A DNA stretch of 64,000 nt, taken from NCBI RefSeq assembly GCF_000317435.1, contig NC_019751.1, forward strand, positions 2,046,001-2,110,000, written 5' to 3'. The translations under genes were made by a program, and so were the position numbers. Shown here one piece after another: positions 27,437 to 36,457 of this stretch; the stretch's first letter is position 1; each line of letters opens with the position of its first letter. The notes below the pieces were generated by a model. The model did no database searches. It was not told where the DNA came from and worked only from the letters and a program-made list of their open reading frames with translations. The stretch comes from Calothrix sp. PCC 6303 (GTDB lineage: Bacteria; Cyanobacteriota; Cyanobacteriia; Cyanobacteriales; Nostocaceae).

Positions 27437-27582
27437 AACATCTCCCCTTTTCTCCCTGCTCCCTGCTCCTGCTCCCCCTACTCCCCCTCCCCCCTACTCC
27501 CCCTGCTCCTGCTCCCCCTGCTCCCCCTGCTTCCCCTGCTCCCCCTACTCCCCCTGCTCCCCCTGCTCCCTGCTCCTTTTCT
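27437..27582. repeat. Polypyrimidine (CCCCCTGCT) low-complexity tract
   Basis: About 140 bases made of imperfect CTGCTCCCC/CTACTCCCC repeats, almost wholly C and T on this strand, lie between the convergent DUF1517 and kinase-FGE genes. No coding or terminator pattern is seen. Such tracts are frequent between genes of Nostoc relatives. Confidence 0.85.
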
Positions 27583-29394
27583 TCAAATATCTACCACCAC
27601 TCTAAATCCACAAATCCTCAATCCCCCATCCGATTCATTCCAACTACGACTAGCACTACGACATAACACCGGGCTAAAACTCCACGAACCTCCGCGCAAC
27701 ACACGCCGATTGCGATCGCCTTCTGTCTCCCACACGCTACCATCCGTAGGGGCACCATTATAGTTATTGTGCCAAGGATCAGCGCACCATTCCCACACTA
27801 AACCGTGCATATCATACAAACCAAAAGCGTTGGCAACTTCAAAGTTACCTACGGGTGTAGTCTCTTTACGATGCCGAGTTTCGCTCAAATTTGTTTCACC
27901 ACTGGCACAATTGGCAATTTCTAAAGTTAGGGTATCGCCAAAATGAAAAGGTGTGGTTGTTCCTGCACGACAAGCATATTCCCATTCGGCTTCACTGGGT
28001 AAACGATATTTATGTCCTGTATGTTTCGAGATTCTGGCACAAAATTCCTGCGCTTCATGCCAAGAAACATTTTCAACGGGACGATTTGGGGCTTTGAATT
28101 TGGAAGGATTGGGGTTTAAAGCGTAATTTACCTTCGGCAATGTCGCTGCTATCTTCCACTGTGCCTGAGAAATAGGAAATTTACCGATAAAAAATGGTTC
28201 GATATTAACCTGATGTTGAGGACGCTCATCTGCATCACCTTCGCTATCCTTAGAACCCATCATAAATGAGCCTCCAGGGATAGAAACCATCTCTAGAGAA
28301 ATATTATTTCCCAACTCTTCTATAAAGTATCTAGCACTTAAGCGATCGCGTTGTATCTCCACACCAAACACATTCACCTTTACCACATCAAACTCAAAGG
28401 TTTTTAAGACGGGAAACAGCTTTAATTCCGAAGGTACTGATATGAACTCTGTTTTTGCCGTAGGATTACGCAATTCTGTCAGACTCAAATCATGTAAAAC
28501 TTCCGCAGCCGATTGATATCTCTCTTGGGCAACATTTTTCAGCAACTTATCTAGAATATTCCCTAACTGTTCTCCAACTCTCCAGCCTTTTTCATCCAAA
28601 ACTTCTCGCCAACGCCATCGTGCATTCATGGCATCGTAAATTGGATCATAAAAATATCCATTGATATCTTGTTGTGGCAAACATTGTGTTAGCAAGCGCA
28701 CACATGTTACACCCAAAGAATATAAATCACTGGCATGACAAGCAAATCCAGCCATTTGTTCGCTGGGTGCGTAACCAATTGTATAAATTACCGTTGCTTG
28801 TCTGGCAAGACTAGTTTGGGTAATTTGTTTGGCACCTCCAAAATCAATTAATACTAATCTGCCGTCATTCTCACGACGAATAATATTTTCCGGCTTAATA
28901 TCACGATGAATTACATTACGCGAATGAATAAAGTGAAGTACAGGTAATAAATCTGTCAGTAACTGGCGAATTTTTAATTCACTAAATGCTTGTTCCTGCA
29001 ATTCTTGAAAAAGTGTTTTTCCTTCAATAAATTCCTGAACTAAGTATAGACTCGCACCCTGTTCAAAATAAGCCAACAAACGGGGAATTTGAATGTGATT
29101 TTCGCCCAATTCATACAGGCGAAATGCTTCTTCCTTAAATAATTGGGCAGCTTTAGCACGGGAAGAGGTTCCTTGTAGCTGCGGCAAAAACTGCTTGATG
29201 ACACAGGGGGCATCTAGTCTATCTGCATCTTTAGCTGCGTAGGTACGGCTAAAACCGCCCTCCCCTAGTAATCGCAATACTTGAAAGCGATTTCGTAGCA
29301 AGTCACTAAAATTAGGATGTCCACAAGTTGTACAGAATCGATTCTCATCAGCATTGAATGGACTTGAGCAATTGGGATTTTGGCAGATTCGCAT
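27583..29394 (-). CDS. Ser/Thr protein kinase fused to an FGE/sulfatase-modifying-factor domain
   Basis: A 603-residue fusion. Residues 1-30 hold a zinc ribbon (CQNPNCSSPF... CTTCG). Residues 40-300 are a eukaryote-type kinase with LGEGGFSRTY, VIKQF, HRDIKPENII and IDFGGAK (DFG intact). Residues 360-603 are an FGE-sulfatase domain: MVSIPGGSFMMGSKDSEGD, RPVENVSWHEAQEFC, YRLPSEAEWEYACRAGTTTP, MHGLVWEWC and final LRGGSW...RSASR...GFRVVV. The redox cysteine pair of true formylglycine enzymes is not evident, so the domain is probably a C-lectin-fold binding module. ATG 29394 is chosen over TTG 29433 because it starts the zinc ribbon. The protein is a paralogue of 50180-52300. Confidence 0.85.
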   Translation of the reverse strand: MRICQNPNCSSPFNADENRFCTTCGHPNFSDLLRNRFQVLRLLGEGGFSRTYAAKDADRLDAPCVIKQFLPQLQGTSSRAKAAQLFKEEAFRLYELGENHIQIPRLLAYFEQGASLYLVQEFIEGKTLFQELQEQAFSELKIRQLLTDLLPVLHFIHSRNVIHRDIKPENIIRRENDGRLVLIDFGGAKQITQTSLARQATVIYTIGYAPSEQMAGFACHASDLYSLGVTCVRLLTQCLPQQDINGYFYDPIYDAMNARWRWREVLDEKGWRVGEQLGNILDKLLKNVAQERYQSAAEVLHDLSLTELRNPTAKTEFISVPSELKLFPVLKTFEFDVVKVNVFGVEIQRDRLSARYFIEELGNNISLEMVSIPGGSFMMGSKDSEGDADERPQHQVNIEPFFIGKFPISQAQWKIAATLPKVNYALNPNPSKFKAPNRPVENVSWHEAQEFCARISKHTGHKYRLPSEAEWEYACRAGTTTPFHFGDTLTLEIANCASGETNLSETRHRKETTPVGNFEVANAFGLYDMHGLVWEWCADPWHNNYNGAPTDGSVWETEGDRNRRVLRGGSWSFSPVLCRSASRSWNESDGGLRICGFRVVVDI

Positions 29395-30288
29395 AACAGG
29401 AAGATATCGTACCTTATCCAAAGTTAGCCCCAATATGAGTATTTTTAAAACCGATATGTATGGAATTAAACCAATAAGTTATAATTTTATCTAAATTTGC
29501 CCAATTTGACAGATAAGAGCAAGTTTTTAATTAATTTCACATCTATAATCGGATTCTTGAATATGGCTATATATGGGCGTACCTTTTCTATATATATATG
29601 GAGAATACTATCTGTTAAATACTAGGCTTGTCAAGAATTTTTCATCAGCAAAAATTTATACTGAAAATTTGATTTAATAGTTACAAAAATTCCACATAAA
29701 CCTAATTTAAATTTTTGACATCCTCACCGCCATGAATGGTAGCTGATCCTAAAGTAATAAATAATAAGTAATAAATAATAAGAGGATGTTTAAAAAGTAT
29801 TGTATGAAACACCAAACCCCTCGAAACCTAACCCCCCTTCCCTACAAGGGAATGAGTATTTCAAAGCCTCTCTCCTGCAAGGAGAGAGATTTGGAGAGAG
29901 GTATTTCAGTAAACTTTACGACTTTCCAAACATCCTCTAGGTAATAAGTGAAGATTAAAATTATTTCCTTACCCATTACTCATTCCCTTAAAACAGTCCT
30001 AAAACGACGTAGTTCTGTATCCCAAATTTTCCGGTCAAATACTAATACCAATTTGAAAAAACAATGCGACAGATAGATATTTGTAGAGACGTAGCACTGC
30101 TACGTCTCTAGCATTGGATATGCTGCAATCATTATTTGAATTGGTATAACTAATTTAAAGAACTAGAAATTAGCAGTCTGCCAACTCAAAAATACCGGGT
30201 AAGGCTCAGGAAACAAATATTAATAAATAATAAATTTGATTACAAAAAATCGCCGAACTATCTAATAATTCGGCGATTGAAACCAAAC
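29395..30288. other. Repeat-filled spacer upstream of the kinase and downstream of opcA
   Basis: An 894-base gene-free region. It contains a tandem 'aataataagt' repeat (29752-29783), a repeat with CCTCTCTCC...GGAGAGAG arms (about 29866-29900), the miniature element 30045-30147, and AT-rich DNA with likely promoter for the kinase near 29450-29600. Confidence 0.5.
30045..30147. repeat. Miniature element, ATACCAATT termini (copy 1)
   Basis: A 103-base unit with left end ATACCAATTTGAAAA and right end TTTGAATTGGTAT, around the palindromic core TAGAGACGTAGCACTGCTAC. The inverted copy at 58308-58410 matches over nearly the whole length (GACAGATAGATATTTGTAGA shared). No protein is encoded. Confidence 0.78.
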
Positions 30289-31656
30289 TTAAGCTTTTTG
30301 TGCCATCTTGAGAATTTGTGCCACCACAGCTAAACTTGCTTCAAACAAAGCTTCATGTCCCCAGCGTTGTACCTGCTGACTCAACAAAGCCTCTGCCTTC
30401 TGTTCAGACAGTGAACTAACTTGTTGGAATAAACCAGTAGATTGGGCACCACCTTGAGTTTCCATCCGCATACAACCGCCAGTTTCCGAACAAATCAATG
30501 TTCCACAATTTGCATTAGGATTGGTAGAACTCAAACGTAAAGCGATCAAATCACCAGGAATATCCCCCACATCACCTACGGGAACCCCAGCTAACTCAAC
30601 CTCAATTTGACGTTGTTCTTTATTCACAAAACTAATCTTAGCAATGTCATAATCTCCCTTCTCAAAGCTGTAAGAAGTTGGATTCCAATCCAAGCGGCTA
30701 GCTAACCAACCCAAATAATACATAGCTTGGACTGGGCTACCCTTTTCGTAATCAATATTTATGCGATCGATTTCACCCAAAGCCGCACGACGTTGTGGTG
30801 CATCATAAGCCTCAGCAGATAATTCTTGCCATCCTGACAATCTTCGCCAGTTTAAATCAGCCAAAGGAACACCAACTTCCACCAATTCTTGCAAGCTGAG
30901 TAAATCACCTTCTGGATTGTTGAAATTACAAGAATCCACAATTACATTATTGCAAACCCCAGCCAACCGCTTAAACAAAGGATTATTGGGATCTGGAGTT
31001 GCCTTCCACCAAAGGAACTTAGGCAATCCACCAATTAATAAAGCGGGAATCATCCCTCCGATGCGTTCTAATGCGATCGCATTCCCGCTCAAAGTGATAT
31101 ATTCACAACAAATCAGCGTACTAGAAGATTGCTTCTGAATTGGGCAATAAGCCGCAACCTGAGCTTTGACACCTTGATCATCTTCCACCGTCGGCAACAA
31201 AGTCACAATCCGACAAGGATTACGCAAAGCAATTTCATCGGCAATCCGGGGGCTTTTAGCATCCGAACCATAAGAATTTGTAGTATTTAACTTACCACTG
31301 GCTCGACCCTTAGCAGCCTCTCCCCGTAGCACCGTCAAAGTATCGGGTGTTGTAGTTCCAGTTTCTGGCAAACCATATGCTTTTTGAGCATCTCGCAAAG
31401 CTGCATCAGTTTGAGGTCCCAAAATACCATCAATTGGACCTTTATAAAAACCTAAAACCGCCAAAAGTTGCTGAGTTTCCTCTGGTTCATAAATCACCAG
31501 TGAAAAAGTCGTAGCACGGGTTGCAGCGGGCAAAGTCCCATCTTCACCCGAAATACCATAACTTTGCCAAATTTGACCCAATTCCGCTTCAATTTCCGTC
31601 AGCGAGATATCCTTGGGCGTTTGCAATGAGAAAATAGTTGGAGCTTGAGAAACCAT
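30289..31656 (-). CDS. opcA: Glucose-6-phosphate dehydrogenase assembly protein OpcA
   Basis: A 455-residue allosteric effector of glucose-6-phosphate dehydrogenase; in cyanobacteria OpcA activates Zwf under redox (thioredoxin) control. Typical parts: N-terminal SLTEIEAELGQIW, ARATTFSLVIYE, GGLPKFLWWKATPDPNNPLF and C-terminal GCMRMETQGGAQSTGLFQQV. Inserted at about residues 62-105 is a peptidoglycan-binding-like stretch (VLGFYKGPIDGILGPQTDAAL), characteristic of the cyanobacterial form. It lies 251 bases downstream of zwf on the same strand. Confidence 0.93.
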   Translation of the reverse strand: MVSQAPTIFSLQTPKDISLTEIEAELGQIWQSYGISGEDGTLPAATRATTFSLVIYEPEETQQLLAVLGFYKGPIDGILGPQTDAALRDAQKAYGLPETGTTTPDTLTVLRGEAAKGRASGKLNTTNSYGSDAKSPRIADEIALRNPCRIVTLLPTVEDDQGVKAQVAAYCPIQKQSSSTLICCEYITLSGNAIALERIGGMIPALLIGGLPKFLWWKATPDPNNPLFKRLAGVCNNVIVDSCNFNNPEGDLLSLQELVEVGVPLADLNWRRLSGWQELSAEAYDAPQRRAALGEIDRINIDYEKGSPVQAMYYLGWLASRLDWNPTSYSFEKGDYDIAKISFVNKEQRQIEVELAGVPVGDVGDIPGDLIALRLSSTNPNANCGTLICSETGGCMRMETQGGAQSTGLFQQVSSLSEQKAEALLSQQVQRWGHEALFEASLAVVAQILKMAQKA

Positions 31657-31689
31657 ATTTGTTTATAGTAGTAAAATTTGAGTCTGCTT

Positions 31690-31905
31690 CACAAATCAGT
31701 TATCAGTCATCAGTTATCAAAGTTAACAACTTAAAACCCGATCATTTGAAACATAATCAAGGCTGAAAAGAATGTAGAGACGAGATATTACCCTGGGGGT
31801 AGACACGTAGCGTAGCATGTCGTCTTACGACATAGTGGCTTCTGCAAGCAGCAAGCTACGCATCTCTCTTTATACCTGATAACTGTTAACTGATAACTGC
31901 TCACT
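31690..31905. repeat. Inverted repeat cluster between zwf and opcA
   Basis: TTATCAGTCATCAGTTATC (from about 31697) and GATAACTGTTAACTGATAAC (from about 31877) form a long inverted repeat around a GTAGAGACG-type element that includes GTAGACACGTAGCGTAGC and GACATAGTGGCTTCTGC. This fills most of the zwf-opcA spacer and resembles elements at 7757 and 14419. The cluster does not encode protein. Confidence 0.6.
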
Positions 31906-31907
31906 GT

Positions 31908-33437
31908 TTAAAGTCTGCGCCAGCGCCGACCATCACGGTTAATTAATAACTCTGCCTCTACGGGTTCCCACGTACCTGCTTCATAGCGAGGAACCAACGT
32001 TGGGTCGGAAGGTGTATCCCAAACGCTCAAAGCTGGTGTGACAACCTGCCATGCTGCTTCAACTTCATCACCCCTTGTAAATAAGGTCTGATCTCCCATC
32101 ATACAATCTAGAAACAGGCGATCGTAGGCATCAGAAGTCGCTTCAATCCCAAAGGAACCATAGCTAAAATCCATATCCACCGAACGGGTGCGGAAATCTG
32201 CCCCCGGCATTTTCACCTCAAACCGCAGCGAAATCCCTTCATTAGGCTGAATTCGCATAGTTAGCACGTTAGCATTGACCTGTTGTGCCGCCGATTTGAA
32301 AATCCGTGAGGGAACTTCACGAAAATGGATTGAAATTTCACTGACTTTTTTCGGCATCCGCTTACCTGTTCTTAGATAAAAAGGAACACCTTGCCAGCGC
32401 CAGTTATCGATGACAAATTTCATCGCCACAAAAGTGGGTGTAGTTGATCCAGGATTCACTCCAGGTTCTTCACGATAACCTGGCACCGCTTTGCCCTTCA
32501 TCCACCCAGCACTATATTGACCACGGATTGCCGATAAATCTAAATTATTTACATCTGCCAATCGGGTAGCTTGAAGCACCTTAACTTTTTCAGTCCGGAT
32601 ACTTTCAGCATCCATTACATTGGGCGCTTCCATTGCGGTCATACAATAAAGTTGCATGAGGTGATTTTGCAACATATCTCGCAATGCACCAGAAGATTCA
32701 TAATAACCTGCTCGATCCTCAACACCGACGGTTTCCGCCACGGTAATTTGGACGTGATCCACAAACCGACGATTCCACAAAGGCTCAAAAATTGCGTTCG
32801 CAAACCTAAATACCAACAGGTTTTGAACGGTATCTTTACCTAAATAGTGGTCAATCCGGTAAACTTGATTTTCTTTGCAATACTTCTGCACAATTAGGTT
32901 GAGACTTTTGGCTGATGCCAAATCCCGACCAAATGGCTTCTCAATTACCAAGCGATGTTTATCAGAATCATCCAACATCCCCGCAGTTCCTAACTGCTTA
33001 ATGGCTTCAGGGAACAACGATGGAGAGAGAGAAAGGTAAAACATTCGGTTTCCCCTTGTTCCCCGTTTCTCATCCAATTCTGTCAAAAGATTCCGCAACT
33101 TTTGATAATCTTCAGGATTATCAGTGTTACCAGAACAATAAAATAAACCCTGGGAAAAATCTTGCCACAGTTCCTCTGGATGTACACCTCCATGGGCTTC
33201 CTCCATACCTTTCCGCATTTGTTCGCGGAAATACTCGTGACTCCAATCACGACGAGCAACACCAACTATTGTAGTTTCTGGGGGAATGCGCCGTTCTTTG
33301 CGAAGTTTGTACAGTGATGGCACAAGTTTACGCCACGTCAAATCTCCGGAAGCACCGAAGATGACGATGATTTGAGGTTCGGGCATTCCCTGTTGTTGCA
33401 GACCGACCCGCAAGGGATTTTCGAGCAAACTTACCAT
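31908..33437 (-). CDS. zwf: Glucose-6-phosphate 1-dehydrogenase
   Basis: A 509-residue enzyme that oxidises glucose-6-phosphate to 6-phosphogluconolactone with NADP, the entry to the oxidative pentose phosphate pathway used in the dark and in heterocysts. The nucleotide-binding [26 protein letters not shown] and catalytic [13 protein letters not shown] are clear; [18 protein letters not shown] follows. Length fits cyanobacterial Zwf. It lies 408 bases after fbp and before opcA on the same strand. No strong Shine-Dalgarno sequence precedes ATG 33437. Confidence 0.97.
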   Translation of the reverse strand: MVSLLENPLRVGLQQQGMPEPQIIVIFGASGDLTWRKLVPSLYKLRKERRIPPETTIVGVARRDWSHEYFREQMRKGMEEAHGGVHPEELWQDFSQGLFYCSGNTDNPEDYQKLRNLLTELDEKRGTRGNRMFYLSLSPSLFPEAIKQLGTAGMLDDSDKHRLVIEKPFGRDLASAKSLNLIVQKYCKENQVYRIDHYLGKDTVQNLLVFRFANAIFEPLWNRRFVDHVQITVAETVGVEDRAGYYESSGALRDMLQNHLMQLYCMTAMEAPNVMDAESIRTEKVKVLQATRLADVNNLDLSAIRGQYSAGWMKGKAVPGYREEPGVNPGSTTPTFVAMKFVIDNWRWQGVPFYLRTGKRMPKKVSEISIHFREVPSRIFKSAAQQVNANVLTMRIQPNEGISLRFEVKMPGADFRTRSVDMDFSYGSFGIEATSDAYDRLFLDCMMGDQTLFTRGDEVEAAWQVVTPALSVWDTPSDPTLVPRYEAGTWEPVEAELLINRDGRRWRRL

Positions 33438-33845
33438 AACGATTTTGGATTTTTAGATTGTTGATTTGTGTGATTTTAGATGCTGAGTGCCAGTTTTTCC
33501 AGCTTAAGCGCTAATCTTTAACGATCGATTAATCACCAACAGGTTTTACATTGGCGACAATAACTTAACTTTGCCTTCTAAAGAGTTATTCTGTTACTCC
33601 AAGGATCTAATAAGATCATTAAGATTGACTATTGCTGATAAGGAACATGTGTAGATCCCCGGCTTCTTCAAGAAGTCGAGGATCTCAATACCCACGACTT
33701 GGCAGTACAGGGTACGGACAACAGGAAACAGAAAATTATGCCTTCATTTACTAGTACAGGTCAGCGGAAATAAACCAACCATTGCAAATAGACAAAAAGG
33801 TTGTCTTATAGGCTTTATTCCTTAGGTTCCTCCTGGCTTCACATA
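33438..33845. other. fbp-zwf spacer where tal would be expected
   Basis: A 408-base spacer with no open reading frame resembling transaldolase. It holds the hairpin repeat AGATCCCCGGCTTCTT / AAGAAGTCGAGGATCT at 33653-33685, a relative of 5227-5259, and AT-rich DNA that may carry a zwf promoter. Confidence 0.6.
33653..33685. repeat. GATCCCCGGCTTCTT hairpin repeat
   Basis: A 16-base arm and its inverse with two mismatches, both G-U compatible in RNA, with a one-base loop. It is downstream of fbp and has no T-run. Related to the hairpin at 5227-5259. Confidence 0.6.
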
Positions 33846-34877
33846 CTAGTAGCCGTTTTGAATAAAAGACTCAACCTTAGCAACATCTTGTTTACTACCA
33901 ATAATTAGTGGTGTACGTTCATGAAGTTTCGTGGGCACCACGTCTAAGATATCAATATGTCCTGTGGTAGCTCGTCCCCCCGCCTGCTCAATTATGTAAG
34001 CTAAGGGTGCTGATTCATACAACAAACGTAGTTTTCCTTCGGGTTTTTGCAATGTACCAGGGTAAAGAAAAACACCACCTTGAATTAAGACCCGGTGAAT
34101 ATCGCTCACCATCGCGCCGCTATAGCGGGCGGTGTAGCCTTCGGTTTTGTGTACATAACGAATGTACTCACGAATAGATTCATCCCACTGCCAGAAATTC
34201 CCCTCATTGACGCTATATACTGACCCGTGATTGGGGATCTGCATATTTTCCTCTGTGAGAATAAACTCTCCTAAGCTGGGATCTAAGGTGAAGGAATGGA
34301 CACCATTACCAATTGTGTAAACAAGCATGGTGCTGGGACCATAGAGGATATATCCAGCAGCGATTTGTCCTCTACCTGCTGTTAATAAATCAGTCGCTTT
34401 GTGGTCTTTATCTTCCCCTTGTTGTTGGCGAATCGCAAAAATAGAACCCAAACTCAGGTTGGTATCAGTGTTCGACGAACCATCAATGGGGTCATAAAGC
34501 AGCGTGTAGCGACCAATGGGGCAGTTTTCTGGGATGTAATAGGGGTCTTCCATTTCTTCAGAAGCAAGACGGCAAACTAAGCCGCTTTGCTTGAATACGG
34601 AGATAAATACATCATTGGCATAAACGTCCATTTTTTTGACGGTTTCGCCTTGGACGTTGACCTCTCCTGTAAATCCTAGTACACCTTCCATTAACCCTGC
34701 ACGGCTCATTCTTCTAGCGACGAGTTTACCTGCTAGCGCAATTCGGTTCATAATTGCGCTCAAATCCTGTGCATCTGGGGAAAAACTCTGTAATTGTTGG
34801 AAGACGTGGCGGGACAGGGTGGTACAGTCCCGGTCTAGTCCTGCGTCTGCTGAGTCGATTGGTAAATCTATGGTCAT
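33846..34877 (-). CDS. fbp: Class I fructose-1,6-bisphosphatase
   Basis: A 343-residue class I FBPase, which removes the 1-phosphate of fructose-1,6-bisphosphate in gluconeogenesis and the Calvin cycle. Metal-binding residues appear in [12 protein letters not shown] and [20 protein letters not shown]; substrate loop YSVNEGN and [15 protein letters not shown] follow. Length and motifs match cyanobacterial FbpI, redundant with the bifunctional class II enzyme. AGGAAGG lies upstream of ATG 34877. It heads the fbp-zwf-opcA cluster. Confidence 0.96.
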   Translation of the reverse strand: MTIDLPIDSADAGLDRDCTTLSRHVFQQLQSFSPDAQDLSAIMNRIALAGKLVARRMSRAGLMEGVLGFTGEVNVQGETVKKMDVYANDVFISVFKQSGLVCRLASEEMEDPYYIPENCPIGRYTLLYDPIDGSSNTDTNLSLGSIFAIRQQQGEDKDHKATDLLTAGRGQIAAGYILYGPSTMLVYTIGNGVHSFTLDPSLGEFILTEENMQIPNHGSVYSVNEGNFWQWDESIREYIRYVHKTEGYTARYSGAMVSDIHRVLIQGGVFLYPGTLQKPEGKLRLLYESAPLAYIIEQAGGRATTGHIDILDVVPTKLHERTPLIIGSKQDVAKVESFIQNGY

Positions 34878-35262
34878 GTATGAAAGTCCTTCCTAGTTGC
34901 TGATGTTGTGGTTGCTGATAGATTTAGGTTGCTGCCTCTATCTTAGAAAGGTAATTTCAGAAGTCGAATGTGATTTTAGATAAAATAAAGAAATTAATCT
35001 GTAACGAAGCGTAGTTTTATGGGATTGAGCGAAGTGTAGATTTATCGCTTAAGTCTGAAATCTAAGTTGGATTTAGAGTTTCTCAAAACCTGTTGTGTGT
35101 TTAAAAAACTAGTTTTTAGCCATTGTTGGTGAAGTATCTTAAAGTTAGCCGTTAGCTTTTAGCTAATGGCTAATGGCTCAAAGTAGAAATTCCTGGGTAT
35201 TAATTACAACAGTTGAGGTTGTGCGTGTGAGAAAGTAATTTAGTATTTTTTGCTTTTACTAG
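34878..35262. other. fbp upstream region with RRM-gene terminator candidate
   Basis: A 385-base region. AGCCGTTAGCT (35147-35157) and AGCTAATGGCT (35161-35171) form a strong hairpin with a TTT loop, possibly ending the RRM transcript. AT-rich sequence at 34960-35010 may hold the fbp promoter. Confidence 0.4.
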
Positions 35263-35550
35263 TTAGTAGGAGTCTGGTTTTTTGCTCCAGTTACCTCGGC
35301 GATCGTCTTCTCGTGGTTTTGCTTTGTTTACCCGTAATTGACGACCCATCCATTCGGCTCCATCCAATTCAGCGATCGCTGAATCTTCCTGAGCGTCTTC
35401 ATTCATATCAACAAAAGCAAAACCACGCAACCGACCAGATTCTCGGTCAGTTGGTAGCACAACTCGCTTAACTTCACCGTAGTCAGCAAATACCGCTCTC
35501 AAATCTGCTTCAGTAGCGCGGTAAGAAAGGTTTCCAACGTAAATAGTCAT
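35263..35550 (-). CDS. RRM-type RNA-binding protein (Rbp family)
   Basis: A 95-residue protein consisting of a single RNA recognition motif with RNP2 IYVGNLSY and RNP1 RGFAFVDM and a short basic tail (KPREDDRRGNWSKK). Cyanobacterial Rbp proteins of this type bind U-rich RNA, are often cold-induced, and some help place photosynthetic mRNAs at thylakoids. ATG 35550 (MTIYVGNL) is the usual start; a longer in-frame reading from 35571 adds 7 unlikely residues. A short tail instead of a Gly-rich one resembles the RbpD-like or RbpB-like shorter class. Confidence 0.88.
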   Translation of the reverse strand: MTIYVGNLSYRATEADLRAVFADYGEVKRVVLPTDRESGRLRGFAFVDMNEDAQEDSAIAELDGAEWMGRQLRVNKAKPREDDRRGNWSKKPDSY

Positions 35551-36060
35551 GTAAATCGCGGTAATTTTCAAAAAAGCGCGAAAAGTTCAATCACAGGTCA
35601 AAACAAATAATCTGCTTGGACTTCACAATGTAAAGATTAAATTGTATGGCAGCGATAAACCATCTGGTTTACACCACTGAACAATGCAACCTTAACTCTG
35701 ATGAACCTTCTCATACGCTCACATCATAACTGATTGAGCTATTTTTCAAAGTATGATGTTTTACAAAGATTAAATAATTTTATAGATTTCTATCTAAGTA
35801 TTAGTTGTAATTACCCCACCTACCCTATTCGGAACCCTCCCCTTACCAAAGTAGTAGTCTGTCAATTTTATTTTGACGGTTATATACACATCCACAATCC
35901 CGTAGAGACGTAGCAGTGCTACGTCTCTACAACCGTCATTTTTATCTTGACAGACTAGTAGGGCTGGGGAGGGATATACCCGATATACTGGCAAAATACT
36001 CTAATTACCCCATCCTATCGAGCACCCTACTAAGAATTGAGGGATATTTTCGTGTTTCCC
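35551..36060. other. Spacer with miniature element
   Basis: A 510-base spacer upstream of the RRM gene. The first 230 bases (35551-35780) are the probable long AT-rich leader typical of cold-regulated rbp genes. The remainder contains the element 35855-35957. Confidence 0.5.
35855..35957. repeat. Miniature element, TAGTCTGTCAA termini, with 4-bp target duplication
   Basis: The left arm begins TAGTCTGTCAATTTTATTTT and the right arm, inverted, TAGTCTGTCAAGATAAAAAT; both run into ACGGTT. The core is the GTAGAGACGTAGCAGTGCTA palindrome. GTAG flanks both ends (35851-35854 and 35958-35961), consistent with a 4-bp duplication on insertion. A partial copy lies at 7757-7860. Confidence 0.75.
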
Positions 36061-36279
36061 CTAATCAATGGAAATTGACTGTGGTCCATTTGCCTTCCCA
36101 TTATTGGTTTCACTGCTGTAAGCATTGTAGCTAGTGGGGTTGCTTTGCTTATTTAACCAGCTTTTAACAGGATCATCAGCCAGATTTAGGCGTAGTACAC
36201 CTGAGACGAAACCACCCATAAATGAAGCTGGGTGTTGGGTAAATTTTTGAAATATTGGTGCTAACTCGCTGATAAACAT
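36061..36279 (-). CDS. Small conserved-type hypothetical protein
   Basis: A 72-residue soluble protein: an amphipathic start (MFISELAPIFQKFTQHPASF), a Gly-rich turn GGFVSGVLRLNLADDPVKSWL, and a polar Asn/Ser tail. The first 45 residues look like a small family I believe is shared among cyanobacteria; the tail is probably disordered. No function is known to me. Start ATG 36279 fits. Confidence 0.55.
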   Translation of the reverse strand: MFISELAPIFQKFTQHPASFMGGFVSGVLRLNLADDPVKSWLNKQSNPTSYNAYSSETNNGKANGPQSISID

Positions 36280-36387
36280 AGATTACCTGTGATTGCTCTG
36301 AAGTTTCACTGACACTGACAAATTATAACTTTCCCAGATAGAAGAAGCAGGGGGCAAGGGAAAAAATACTCCCTCACCGAAGATCTA

Positions 36388-36452
36388 TGGTGTATCACAA
36401 GCGGGCGTGGGATTAGAGAAAATCTAGGGAATTCGATATTTGTGTGTACACC
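36388..36452. repeat. Miniature element, GGTGTACA termini (copy 2, short)
   Basis: GGTGTATCACAA at the left and TTGTGTGTACACC at the right are imperfect inverses 65 bases apart. The interior GGCGTGGGATTAGAGAAAAT matches, inverted, the left part of the element at 25819-26062. It lies just past the stop codon of the LRR-Roc gene. Confidence 0.6.
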
Positions 36453-36457
36453 GTAGG

